In this document: positions 1 through 8,514 of the stretch, piece after piece | How the letters are laid out: each line of letters starts with the position of its first letter | Position numbering within the stretch: the first letter of the stretch is position 1 | From: Pelagibius sp. Alg239-R121 | Lineage (GTDB): Bacteria > Pseudomonadota > Alphaproteobacteria > Kiloniellales > Kiloniellaceae | Direction: 5' to 3' | Assembly (NCBI RefSeq): GCF_947331435.1 | Contig: NZ_CAMZOF010000004.1 | Span: forward strand, 248,001 to 312,000 | DNA length: 64,000 nucleotides | Notes under the pieces: model-generated | What the model saw: only the letters and a program-made list of their open reading frames with translations | Databases searched by the model: none | Told to the model about the DNA's origin: nothing | Program-made: the position numbers and the translations under genes

Positions 1-128
1 TGCGCGTGGTCGACGCTTCCATCATGCCGACGATCACCAGCGGTAACACCAACTCGCCCACTATCATGATCGCTGAAAAGGCCTCAGCTATGATTCGTGA
101 AGACCGCCGGCTGCGTGCGGTGGCTTAA
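1..128 (+). CDS. GMC-family flavin oxidoreductase, C-terminal fragment
   Basis: Only the last 41 complete codons are inside the window; the gene enters from the left edge and ends with TAA at 126-128. The visible peptide contains [20 protein letters not shown] followed by AEKASAMI, the conserved C-terminal signature of glucose-methanol-choline oxidoreductases (choline dehydrogenase, alcohol dehydrogenases). The H/N active-site region of this family lies close to this motif. Substrate cannot be told from this fragment. It is transcribed toward the secretion operon but is separated from it by more than 600 bases, so it is probably a different unit. Confidence 0.85.
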   Translation, partial: RVVDASIMPTITSGNTNSPTIMIAEKASAMIREDRRLRAVA

Positions 129-755
129 AATCTGACCGGTTTTGCGGGATCAGTGAAAAGCGCGAATCTGCCTCTATTGCTCTAAGGCCTGTTGAGATTC
201 TTCTTGAGAATTTCCTTTAAGAACAGTTGCTCTCTGACCTATCGAATATCAGTGAAGTCTTCATCAGACTCTAACTCCTCCTCATCCTGTCCTTCATAAG
301 GCCGGGTTCAGGATACATGCGGCGCTGCTTAATCGCCTTGCCGAAAGCGATCCTGTGCAGCTGCGCGACGAAGTTGGTGCTCACAAAACAGACACAAGAA
401 AGTGTTCGCAAAAGGCACCAAAGTTTTCGTTTAACCCTATGCAAATTCTAACAGTTAACAGGTTGTCAGACTCTTCCCACGTCTAAGATCCGGTCCAGGG
501 GAACCCCGGCATTCAGGTGCCGGTGGAAAGGGAGACCGGAGATGACGGAGCGGCTATCCAGGTCTTCCCCCATGGCTTTCCCGATTCTCTCGTTCGGCGT
601 CACAACTATCTACTGTCGGGCTATCCCTTTTCTCCTTTGGTTCCGTTTGAGATCCGCGACGGAGCAATCGCCGTGTCCTCGGACTTCAGTATCCGAGTCG
701 AACGGCTGCCGTTTCCTCAGCGGTTCGGACACAAACTGTTAAACAGGAGTCAATC
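129..755 (+). other. Long non-coding interval and leader before the RTX secretion operon
   Basis: No convincing gene is seen in these 627 bases. The first half (about 180-480) is relatively AT-rich and is the likely place for the promoter of the downstream operon. The second half contains several inverted repeats (see the separate leader entry). Short open frames around 517-759 exist but resemble no known protein and overlap the structured part. Confidence 0.6.
489..749 (+). promoter_or_regulatory. Potentially structured 5' leader of the RTX operon
   Basis: A nested fold can be drawn: TCCGGTC at 489-495 pairs with GACCGGA at 534-540, enclosing CCGGCA at 506-511 paired with TGCCGG at 518-523. 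Further down are CTCGGA/TCCGAG (678-683/692-697) and two mutually exclusive hairpins sharing 699-707: AACGG with CCGTT (701-705/709-713), or CGAACGGCT with AGCGGTTCG (699-707/719-727, one mismatch). The last lies just upstream of the ribosome-binding site AGGAG at 745-749. It matches no riboswitch class that I recognise; a regulatory role is inference from the pairing alone. Confidence 0.35.
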
Positions 756-3700
756 GTGAGCATCTTTTCCTTCTTTCTAAGCACCCTGACCGGCGGCCGC
801 TTTGGCCGGGATCGGGGGGCGACGGTCATTCCGGACGGCGACAATCAGGCCCGGACCAGCGATTTCGATGGTCAGCGATTCGTTCTGAACAAAGGTGACG
901 CCACTCTGGTGGACGGCGAACCGGTCCTGACCATCGACGACGACCGAGTCTCCTTCCGGAATCGCGGTACGGCCGAGACCACTGGCGATACGGCAACCGT
1001 CGACATCCAGGGTGACAGGGCCTACATCGGCAACCAGCACCACGGCAGGATATTGGCTGAAAACACCGGAATTGAAGTTTCCGGCGAGCGTGCGAATATC
1101 CAGAATCGCGGACTGATTGACGGCGGCGTCAACGGCGTAAACTTTGTCAATGGCGGCGAAAGTTCTGGCCGCGTAACCAACTATGGCACGATCCAGAGCG
1201 ACAGCCGCGCGGTAAACATCGGCGGTGAAGATATCGCCATCAACAACTACGGCGACATCCTCGGCACCGACGATCAGCGCAACGGAACGATCTACTCTGA
1301 CGGCACAGCCGAAAACTATCGGATTCTGAATGGCCGCCATGCCCGGGTCGATGCCGGCGAAGGCAACGACGGCGCCGGTATCGCACTGCAGACCGGCGAT
1401 GAAACCGGTGATTCTGTGCGCGCCTCGGTAGCCAATTACGGTACGATCGAGGGCCGCGGCCAGGCGGCTGCCAACACGGGTCAGGCCGGCGACGGTATCC
1501 GGATTTTCTCCGGCGCCGAAGGCGGCGACACAACGTTCGACGGCGACATCTACAACGACGGCAATATCCTGTCTGAAAGTGAGCAGGGCCCGACTGCGGC
1601 GATCCGGGTCGCCAACGGTTTGAACTTTGACGGCAAGATCGTCAATGACCGCAATGGCTTGATCGACGGCGCCAACAACGGTCTCTACTTCGGTACCGGT
1701 GAGCACGATGCGCGCGTCGAAAACTACGGTACGATCCAGAGTGACAGCCGGGCGGTCAACATTGATGGCAGTGGCGTGGATCTGCACAACTACGGCCGCA
1801 TCCTAGGTAGCGACGATCAGCGCAACGGCACGGTCTATGCTGATGCGACTGCGGACGATTACAGCATCAACAACTACCGTTTCGCCCGGGTCGATGCCGG
1901 TGAAGGCAATAACGGCGCGGCTGTCGCCCTGCAGACCGGTAGTGAGGAAGGCGACGTGGTCGAGGCTTCGATCACCAACTACGGTACCTTCCAGGGCCGC
2001 GGTCAGGCGGATCCCGCCGGCGGTCAGGCCGGCGATGGTTTACGCATCTTCTCCGGTGCAGAAGGCGGCGGTACGACCTTCGAGGGTAACATCTACAACG
2101 GCGGCAAGATCCTTTCCGAGAGTGAGCAGGGCCCCACGGCTGGCGTACGGTTTGCCAACGGCCTGAACTTCGACGGCACGCTGACCAATGCCCGCAACGG
2201 CCTGATCGACGGTGCCAACAACGGTCTCTACTTCGGCACCGGTGAACACGATGCCCAGGTGAAGAACTACGGCACGATCCAGAGTGACAGCCGGGCGGTC
2301 AACATTGATGGCAGCGGCGTGGATCTGCACAACTACGGCCGTATCCTCGGTACCGGTGACCAGCGCAACGGTACGGTCTACGCCGATGCGACTGCTGACG
2401 ACTATAGCATCAACAACTACCGCTTCGGCCGGGTCGATGCCGGCGAAGGCAACAACGGTGCGGCTGTCGCCCTGCAGACCGGCAGTGAGGAAGGCGATGT
2501 GGTCGAGGCATCGATCACCAATTATGGCACTTTCCAGGGCCGCGGTCAGGCGGACCCGGCCGGTGGTCAAGCAGGCGATGGCCTGCGCATCTTCTCCGGA
2601 GCTGCTGAAGGCGGTACGACCTTCGAAGGTGACATCTACAACGGCGGCAAGATTCTGTCGGAGAGTGGGCAAGGTCCGACGGCGGGTGTCCGGTTTGCAA
2701 ATGGCCTGAATTTCGACGGCACGCTGACCAATGCCCGGCATGGCCTGATCGACGGTGCCAACAACGGCCTCTACTTCGGCACCGGCGAACACGACGCCGA
2801 GGTGAAGAACTACGGCACGATCCAGAGTGACAGCCGGGCGGTCAACATCGATGGCAGCGGCGTGAATCTGCACAACTACGGCCGTATTCTCGGTACTGGT
2901 GATCAGCGTAACGGCACTGTCTATGCCGACGGCACCGCCGACGACTTCAGCATCACCAACCATCGCGGTGGTCTGATCGATGCCGGTCAGGGCAACAACG
3001 GCAGTGGGATCGCACTCCAGCTCGGTGCCGAAGTGACGGCATCAATCCGCAATGACGGCGTGGTCTACGGCCGTGGTGTGGATCCTGCGACGGGTGTTGG
3101 TGCCGACGGTATCCGTTTGTTCTCGGGTGCCGCCGAGGGCTCCGTGTACGAGGGCGATATCGTCAACCGTGGTCGTATCCTCTCCGAAGAGGGTGAGGGT
3201 ATCCAAGTGGGGGCGGATGTCACCGTGACCGGCGATATCGACAACTACGGTACGATATCGACTGTTCTGGAAGACGGAATCGACCTCGATAGTGGTTCGA
3301 CCTTCGATGGCGATATCAATAACCACGGTACGATTTCGTCGGTCGATGACGACGCGATCAACATCGATCTCGTCACTGATTTCACTGGCTCGATCAATAA
3401 CTACGGCACTCTCGAAGCGCAAAGCGCCGAAGAGAACGCCATCCAGATCGACGTCGACTCCACCGTCGATTTTCGGGTCAACAACAGCGGCGTCATCAAC
3501 GGCGATATTCAGTTCGGTGCCGGGGACGACACGCTCGACTCCAGCGATGGTGAGCTGAATGGAGAGGTCTTCGGTAACGGAGGCAACGACAACCTGACCG
3601 GCGGAGACAGCGAGGATGTGCTGAACGGCGGTAGCGGCTCCGACAGGTTGAACGGCGGTGAGGGCGACGATGAGCTGACCGGCGGCAGCGAAGCCGACAC

Positions 3701-3926
3701 CTTTGTCTTCCTCGAAGACACCAACGAAGACACCGTGACGGACTTCGAAGACGAGCTGGATCTGCTCGATGTTTCGGCCTTCTTCGACGACGCAGCCGAT
3801 GCGGTGGCCGCGGCCCGCCAGGATGGTGACGACACTGTCATCGACCTGGATGCCGGGGCCAACGATTCGGTTCGCCTGACCGGCATCAATGTCGATCAGG
3901 TCAATGAGACCGACTTCGTCGTCTGA
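756..3926 (+). CDS. Giant acidic repeat protein with C-terminal RTX motifs, type I secretion substrate
   Basis: Starts at GTG, six bases after AGGAG. The 1056-residue product is strongly acidic, rich in Gly, Asn and Asp, and contains no cysteine, as is usual for proteins exported unfolded through type I systems. Residues about 123-845 form four tandem copies of a 181-residue module made of short NYGTI/NNG-type strands, suggesting a parallel beta-helix. Residues about 939-985 carry calcium-binding nonapeptides of the GGxGxD type (GNGGNDNL, GGEGDDEL), followed by TFVF and the acidic C-terminal tail typical of a secretion signal. No N-terminal Sec signal is seen. The ABC exporter and fusion protein follow immediately, so export by them is a safe inference. 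Role is unknown; an adhesin or surface-layer function is possible. Confidence 0.85.
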   Translation: MSIFSFFLSTLTGGRFGRDRGATVIPDGDNQARTSDFDGQRFVLNKGDATLVDGEPVLTIDDDRVSFRNRGTAETTGDTATVDIQGDRAYIGNQHHGRILAENTGIEVSGERANIQNRGLIDGGVNGVNFVNGGESSGRVTNYGTIQSDSRAVNIGGEDIAINNYGDILGTDDQRNGTIYSDGTAENYRILNGRHARVDAGEGNDGAGIALQTGDETGDSVRASVANYGTIEGRGQAAANTGQAGDGIRIFSGAEGGDTTFDGDIYNDGNILSESEQGPTAAIRVANGLNFDGKIVNDRNGLIDGANNGLYFGTGEHDARVENYGTIQSDSRAVNIDGSGVDLHNYGRILGSDDQRNGTVYADATADDYSINNYRFARVDAGEGNNGAAVALQTGSEEGDVVEASITNYGTFQGRGQADPAGGQAGDGLRIFSGAEGGGTTFEGNIYNGGKILSESEQGPTAGVRFANGLNFDGTLTNARNGLIDGANNGLYFGTGEHDAQVKNYGTIQSDSRAVNIDGSGVDLHNYGRILGTGDQRNGTVYADATADDYSINNYRFGRVDAGEGNNGAAVALQTGSEEGDVVEASITNYGTFQGRGQADPAGGQAGDGLRIFSGAAEGGTTFEGDIYNGGKILSESGQGPTAGVRFANGLNFDGTLTNARHGLIDGANNGLYFGTGEHDAEVKNYGTIQSDSRAVNIDGSGVNLHNYGRILGTGDQRNGTVYADGTADDFSITNHRGGLIDAGQGNNGSGIALQLGAEVTASIRNDGVVYGRGVDPATGVGADGIRLFSGAAEGSVYEGDIVNRGRILSEEGEGIQVGADVTVTGDIDNYGTISTVLEDGIDLDSGSTFDGDINNHGTISSVDDDAINIDLVTDFTGSINNYGTLEAQSAEENAIQIDVDSTVDFRVNNSGVINGDIQFGAGDDTLDSSDGELNGEVFGNGGNDNLTGGDSEDVLNGGSGSDRLNGGEGDDELTGGSEADTFVFLEDTNEDTVTDFEDELDLLDVSAFFDDAADAVAAARQDGDDTVIDLDAGANDSVRLTGINVDQVNETDFVV
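1122..3296 (+). repeat. Four tandem 543-bp (181-codon) repeats inside the RTX gene
   Basis: The segment coding GANNGLYFGTGEHDA recurs at exactly 543-base spacing (from 1668, 2211 and 2754); an older, more diverged copy begins at about 1122. Copies two and three are nearly identical in DNA as well as protein, including silent positions, which implies recent duplication or gene conversion. The fourth copy diverges after about 3000. Confidence 0.9.
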
Positions 3927-3940
3927 TCTTGACCTGGGCT

Positions 3941-3967
3941 GGGGGTCGGACTTCGCGCCCGACCCCC
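3941..3967 (+). terminator. GC-rich hairpin between RTX gene and exporter genes
   Basis: GGGGGTCGG (3941-3949) pairs perfectly with CCGACCCCC (3959-3967) around a 9-base loop. There is no following T-run, so it more likely acts as a partial terminator or RNA-stabilising stem that keeps the substrate mRNA more abundant than the exporter mRNA. The regulatory effect is inferred. Confidence 0.5.
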
Positions 3968-4031
3968 GCGCTCAGTTTCAAGCGCCAACAAAGACCTTCT
4001 TTTGGATCGCGTCGGGGAGCTGAAGACAAAC

Positions 4032-5765
4032 ATGAAACCGAATAGCCGTAATGAAGTCAGAAGCGCGCTGAGCGCCTGCACCGGCGGTCTCGCCACAACC
4101 GGACTGTTTAGTCTGGTCATCAATCTTTTGATGCTCGCCAGTCCTCTATACATGATGCAGGTCTATGACCGTGTGCTGACGAGCCACAGCCAGGATACCC
4201 TGATTGCACTCTCGGTCCTGGTCATCGGTTTGCTTGTGGTTATGGGAATTCTGGAGCTGATCCGCTCCCGCATTCTGGTGCGCGTCGGTTCGCGCATCGA
4301 ACGCCGCCTGGATGGCCGCGTCTTCGAAAGCCTGGTGTCACGCTCCATTCGCGGTACCGAAAGCAATGACGACCAGCCGTTGCGTGATCTGCGTTCACTC
4401 AGAGAGTTTCTCTCGGGGCCTGGTCCCTTCGCATTTTTTGATTCGCCCTGGGTTCCCGTCTACATCGGGGTGATTTACCTGCTGCATCCAGTCCTCGCTC
4501 TAGTGGCCGCCGCCGGTGCGCTCTTTCTTTTCTCGGTCGCCCTCCTGAACAACGCCTGGACCCGGCGCCCGCTCGGGCAGGCCGGACAGCGCTTCACCGA
4601 AGGTGACGTCATGGCCGGCGCTGGTCAGCGTAATGCCGAGGTGCTACGCGCCATGGGCATGCTGGGTGGTCTGCGCCGCCGCTGGCTGATGCGGCAACGC
4701 GACGGCTTGCAGCATCAGGCCAGAGCCAGCGACCGTGCCGGTCTGCTGACGGCGACCTCGAAGACCGGCCGCCTGATCCTGCAGGCTGCGATTCTGGGTT
4801 TCGGCGCTGCGCTGGTGATCGAAGAAGCCATAACTCCCGGCGCCATGATCGCTGCCTCGATCATTCTCGGCCGTGCCCTGGCGCCGGTCGAACAGGCGAT
4901 CGGTCAATGGCGGAGTTTTATCGGCGCGCGCACAGCCTACGCCCGCCTCGGTGGACTTTTGGACGAACACCCACAGGCGGAACGACGTATGTCGCTGCCA
5001 CGCGCCAAGAGCTTTCTCGAGGTCGAGAAGGTCCACGCCGGACCGCCGGAGTCGCGCCGTCCCGTGGTCTCCGCCTTGAATTTTTCGCTGCTGGCCGGTG
5101 AAGCTCTGGCCGTCATCGGCCCGAGCGCATCTGGCAAATCGAGTCTGGCCCGTCTCCTGGTCGGTGTCTGGCAGCCTCAGCGTGGTGCGCTCCGTCTCGA
5201 CGGCGTAGCCCTGGATCAATGGGATCCCCGCGAGCTGGGCCCTCAGATCGGCTATCTGCCGCAGGACGTCGAGCTCTTCGAGGGCAGCGTGGCGGAGAAC
5301 ATCGCCCGGCTTGACGAGGATGCCGATCCGGAAGCCATCGTGACCGCCGCCAAGCTGGCCGGTTGTCACAGCATGATCCTGGATCTGCCCGACGGTTACA
5401 ACACGGCCATCGGCGAGAACGGAAGCAAGCTTTCCGGCGGACAGCGACAGCGCATTGGTCTTGCGCGCGCGCTCTTTGGAGATCCATTTCTGGTGGTGCT
5501 CGACGAGCCCAACGCGAACCTCGACGCAGATGGCGATTGCGCCTTGGGCGATGCTATTCGCGAGATGAAGCGGCGCGGCCTGATTGTTGTGGTCATGGCA
5601 CACCGGCCGAGTGCCATCGAAGCGGCGGACAAACTGCTGGTTCTGCGCGGCGGCCGCCAGCAGGCATTTGGTCCCAAGGACGAGGTGCTTGCTGCCACCA
5701 CCCAACCCCTACCGGCCTCGACCAACGGCAATGTCGCGACCCTGCCCAGGAGGAAACAATCATGA
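4032..5765 (+). CDS. Type I secretion ABC transporter, permease fused to ATPase (PrtD family)
   Basis: This 577-residue protein couples ATP hydrolysis to export of the RTX substrate across the inner membrane. An N-terminal membrane domain with several hydrophobic helices (for example TTGLFSLVINLLMLASPLYM near residue 20) is followed by a nucleotide-binding domain with Walker A GPSASGKSS (about 363-371), signature LSGGQRQR (about 466) and Walker B LVVLDEP (about 487). Length fits the PrtD/AprD group, which lacks the HlyB-type peptidase-like domain. The ATG at 4032 was preferred; a TTG at 4002 would add ten residues. The stop overlaps the start of the fusion protein by four bases (ATGA). Confidence 0.95.
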   Translation: MKPNSRNEVRSALSACTGGLATTGLFSLVINLLMLASPLYMMQVYDRVLTSHSQDTLIALSVLVIGLLVVMGILELIRSRILVRVGSRIERRLDGRVFESLVSRSIRGTESNDDQPLRDLRSLREFLSGPGPFAFFDSPWVPVYIGVIYLLHPVLALVAAAGALFLFSVALLNNAWTRRPLGQAGQRFTEGDVMAGAGQRNAEVLRAMGMLGGLRRRWLMRQRDGLQHQARASDRAGLLTATSKTGRLILQAAILGFGAALVIEEAITPGAMIAASIILGRALAPVEQAIGQWRSFIGARTAYARLGGLLDEHPQAERRMSLPRAKSFLEVEKVHAGPPESRRPVVSALNFSLLAGEALAVIGPSASGKSSLARLLVGVWQPQRGALRLDGVALDQWDPRELGPQIGYLPQDVELFEGSVAENIARLDEDADPEAIVTAAKLAGCHSMILDLPDGYNTAIGENGSKLSGGQRQRIGLARALFGDPFLVVLDEPNANLDADGDCALGDAIREMKRRGLIVVVMAHRPSAIEAADKLLVLRGGRQQAFGPKDEVLAATTQPLPASTNGNVATLPRRKQS

Positions 5766-7108
5766 GCGGCGCCATCATTCTCAATCCCCGTGACACCGAA
5801 AACCTGTCGGTCGTCGACGCGCCGAGAGACGGTCTCGGCGTCTATGTCTGGGTCGGACTCATCCTGCTCATTGGCCTGGTCGGCGGGCTGGTCGGCTGGT
5901 CGGTTACCGCCAAGCTGGACGGCGCTGTTGTGGTACCCGGAACCTTCACCGTGGAATCCAGCCGTAAGACGGTGCAGCACCTCGAGGGGGGAATCATCAG
6001 CGAGCTGTTGGTCGGCGAAGGGGACCTTGTACGTCAGGGGCAGGTTCTGTTGCGGCTAGACAGCACCATCGACCGGGCCAACCTGGGTGTGGTCGAGGGA
6101 CAACTCGACGAGCTGTTGGCCCGGAGGGCGCGGCTTCGGGCCGAGAGCCGCGGCATCGAGGCGATTGCCTTTCCCTCCCTGTTGCTGGAGCGTCGCGGGG
6201 ATCCTGCAGTGGAAGCGATTCTGGCCGGCCAGGAAGAACTCTTCTTTGTGCGCCGTGCAAGCCGGGCGGGTCAGGCAGAACTGGTCCAGCAGCGCATTGC
6301 CCGTTTCCGGGAGGAAATCGCCGGCGTACAGGCGCAGCGCGTGTCCAGTAAGCGGGAAATCGCCTTCGTCGACGAGGAACTAGTTGGCTTGCGCAAGCTT
6401 TACAAAAAAGGTTACGCGACCCTGAGCCGAGTGCTTTCATTGGAGCGCGAGGCCGAACGCATCCGTGGGGAGGTTGCAGGACACAATGCGAGCATCGCAC
6501 GTGCCCGCAATGGCATCGAGGAATTGAAGCTGGAACTGGCGCAGGCTGACCGCGATCTGCGCGAAGAAGCCACCGCGGAGCTCCGGCTGACCGAACCACA
6601 GATCGCCAGCCTGCAGGAACGCCAGGTGGCCGCCGCCCAACGCCTCAAGCGGGTTGAGGTGACTGCGCCGCAGGATGGCGTCGTGGTCGGCCTGGAAGTA
6701 AACACTATCGGTGGCGTAATCAGGCCGGGTGACGCCATCCTTGATCTGGTGCCGGCTGACGAAGACTTGGTGATCGAGGCGCGCATTCCGACCGACGATG
6801 TCGACCGGATCGCGCAGGGGCAGGCGTCGCGGGTCCGCCTCACGGCATTCGATCAGTCGACTACTCCCGAGGTCACGGGTGAGGTCATCGCTGTCTCGGC
6901 CGACAGCTTCACGGACGAGGTCAGCGGTACGCGATATTACAACGCCCGCATTCGTTTGACCGACGAAGAGAACTGGTCGGAGAATGGCATAGAGCTGGTT
7001 CCAGGGATGCCAGCCGAGATCTTTATCCAGACCGGCAGCCGCACGGCGCTCAGTTACTTCGTCAAACCGCTGACCGATCGTCTGTCCCGGACTTTTACGG
7101 ACGGTTGA
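5762..7108 (+). CDS. Type I secretion membrane-fusion protein (HlyD/PrtE family)
   Basis: A 448-residue periplasmic adaptor that links the ABC exporter to an outer-membrane TolC-type channel. One membrane anchor at about residues 25-48 is followed by a lipoyl-like segment (VQHLEGGIISELLVGEGDLV), long alpha-helical coiled-coil stretches to about 310, then the second lipoyl half (VEVTAPQDGVVVGL) and a beta-barrel domain ending in VPGMPAEIFIQTG. It begins inside the exporter stop codon with AGGAGG just upstream. No tolC-like gene is nearby, so the outer-membrane partner must be elsewhere. Confidence 0.95.
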   Translation: MSGAIILNPRDTENLSVVDAPRDGLGVYVWVGLILLIGLVGGLVGWSVTAKLDGAVVVPGTFTVESSRKTVQHLEGGIISELLVGEGDLVRQGQVLLRLDSTIDRANLGVVEGQLDELLARRARLRAESRGIEAIAFPSLLLERRGDPAVEAILAGQEELFFVRRASRAGQAELVQQRIARFREEIAGVQAQRVSSKREIAFVDEELVGLRKLYKKGYATLSRVLSLEREAERIRGEVAGHNASIARARNGIEELKLELAQADRDLREEATAELRLTEPQIASLQERQVAAAQRLKRVEVTAPQDGVVVGLEVNTIGGVIRPGDAILDLVPADEDLVIEARIPTDDVDRIAQGQASRVRLTAFDQSTTPEVTGEVIAVSADSFTDEVSGTRYYNARIRLTDEENWSENGIELVPGMPAEIFIQTGSRTALSYFVKPLTDRLSRTFTDG

Positions 7109-7166
7109 TGCGCGTCTCCTCCGCCGGGCCGAAGGTATCGGGTTGGCGGGGATCAGTCCGGTGGAG

Positions 7167-7763
7167 TCAGCCGATCGTGGATTTTCTGTCCAGCCCGTCG
7201 CCGCTCCAGAGATAGAGAACGAGCAACGGTGTGTCGCCGGTCTTGATCGCGTGGCGTATCCAGGGCGGGTTGTGGACGGGGATCAGAGGCGCTTTAGCTT
7301 TCCAGCCGTTATCTTCCCGGTAGAATTCAGCCTGTCCGGACAGCGGCAGATAGATTTCTTCCGCGGCATGACTGTGCGAAGGATATTCGGTTTCCGGGCC
7401 AAGAAGAAGCACGCCACAGGCAAGGGCGCTGTCAGCCAGCGGACTTCCTGGCCCGGCGAATTTACACCAGCCGTAGCGCTGCAGAAATGCAGCGCCGAAG
7501 TCGTCAGTTTGATAGGTCTGACCCCAGTAAAGTTCATTGCTGTGGGCTACCAGGTTATCGACGAACGCCCACGCCGTGTCGGGTGTATCGGCCAGGATTG
7601 AGTCCAGCCATGCCAGCACAGGAAGGTTCTGTGGTGACTGCAGGGCGGGTTCAGGATCCCGGGGCCATTGATGCAGAAGCTCCAGTTCCCCGGTGTCGGC
7701 AGATTCAAGTAATCGCTTTGCCTCGCCGAGCAGGGAGAGAAAGACATCCGGATCCACGCTCAT
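7167..7763 (-). CDS. dddQ: Cupin-type dimethylsulfoniopropionate lyase (DddQ-like)
   Basis: A 198-residue single-cupin protein predicted to cleave DMSP to dimethyl sulfide and acrylate. The family's characteristic WxQTY (residues 80-84), RYGW (96-99) and the metal/catalytic cluster H130-S-H132-AAEE-IY138 are present, with the second-motif histidine H171 (WIRHA). These correspond to the His/His/Glu/Tyr/His set known in DddQ-type lyases, and the length matches (about 190-200 residues). The second cupin motif has PPWIRHA where many cupins have PxxxPH. DddL and DddW are related cupins; QTY and RYGW favour DddQ. It stands alone, convergent with the secretion operon and upstream of nothing obviously related. 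The metal is not predictable. Confidence 0.75.
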   Translation of the reverse strand: MSVDPDVFLSLLGEAKRLLESADTGELELLHQWPRDPEPALQSPQNLPVLAWLDSILADTPDTAWAFVDNLVAHSNELYWGQTYQTDDFGAAFLQRYGWCKFAGPGSPLADSALACGVLLLGPETEYPSHSHAAEEIYLPLSGQAEFYREDNGWKAKAPLIPVHNPPWIRHAIKTGDTPLLVLYLWSGDGLDRKSTIG

Positions 7764-7873
7764 CTCCGCTTGAGATTATCGTCGGAAGCTTAATCGTCGC
7801 GCAAGGCGATGCCAAGCGAGCGTCCCTCCCGCAGGTCTTTCGCTGACGGGAGGGATCGAGCTTCGGTTGTGAA

Positions 7874-8482
7874 TCAGGCCAGGCCTTCCGCTTGCAATGC
7901 TTCCTGCACCTTGGTACGTCCGGCGACCCGCATGAGGAATGCACTTACTTGGGGATGTCCGGAAAGATCGATTTCCTTGAACCTGGCCCAGGAAGTCACG
8001 ACGAAGAGATAGGCGTCGGCTACGGAAAAACTGTCGCCGAGCAGATAGGCGCGGCCATCCGCGAAGAGGCTTTCGAGGTAATCGAGGCGGCGGACGATGT
8101 TGGCCTTAGCCGCTCTCTGCTCCGTCTCGCTGGCATCAGGCGTAAACAACGGGCCGAAGGCTTTGTGAAACTCGGACGCTACATAATTCAGGTGCTCCTG
8201 CAAACGTGCGCGTTCAATCGTTCCGGCTGCCGGCGCGAGGCCGGAGGGCGCGTTCTGGTCGGCTATGTATTGAACGATAGCTGCGCCCTCGGTGAGCACC
8301 TGTCCGTTGTCCAGCACCAGCGCCGGCACGTAGCCCTTCGGATTAATTTGGGTAAAGTCAGCTCCACTTGCGGTTTTTTTGGTGGTGGTGTCGACCTGTT
8401 CTATTTCGAAATCGATGCCGGCTTCGCGTAAGACGATGTGCGGGGAGAGAGAGCAGGCACCAGGTTTGTAGTAGAGTTTCAT
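7874..8482 (-). CDS. Glutathione S-transferase (GstA-type, beta class-like)
   Basis: The 202-residue protein has an N-terminal thioredoxin-like domain starting MKLYYKPGACSLSPHIVLRE, the beta-class GST signature with the conserved cysteine at residue 9-10, a cis-proline segment (GYVPALVL) and the GSH-binding TEGAAIVQYIAD motif, followed by an all-helical C-terminal domain. It would conjugate or reduce electrophiles with glutathione in the cytoplasm. A clear purine-rich ribosome-binding site precedes the ATG. It lies 32 bases downstream of the nitronate monooxygenase gene on the same strand, so the two are probably co-transcribed as a small detoxification operon under the HxlR regulator; this link is inference. 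Confidence 0.92.
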   Translation of the reverse strand: MKLYYKPGACSLSPHIVLREAGIDFEIEQVDTTTKKTASGADFTQINPKGYVPALVLDNGQVLTEGAAIVQYIADQNAPSGLAPAAGTIERARLQEHLNYVASEFHKAFGPLFTPDASETEQRAAKANIVRRLDYLESLFADGRAYLLGDSFSVADAYLFVVTSWARFKEIDLSGHPQVSAFLMRVAGRTKVQEALQAEGLA

Positions 8483-8514
8483 CTTATCGTTCTCCTAGGT
8501 TAGGTGAGGGGTGG

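Noticed and set aside
517-759. 80-codon frame before the RTX gene
   Set aside because: No recognisable motif and no ribosome-binding site; it overlaps the RTX start and the potentially structured leader.
777-1787. Long minus-strand open frame opposite the RTX gene (a similar one at 2040-2963)
   Set aside because: The repetitive GC-rich codons of the RTX gene leave the antisense frame open by chance; the frame has no motif and repeats with the same period as the sense gene.
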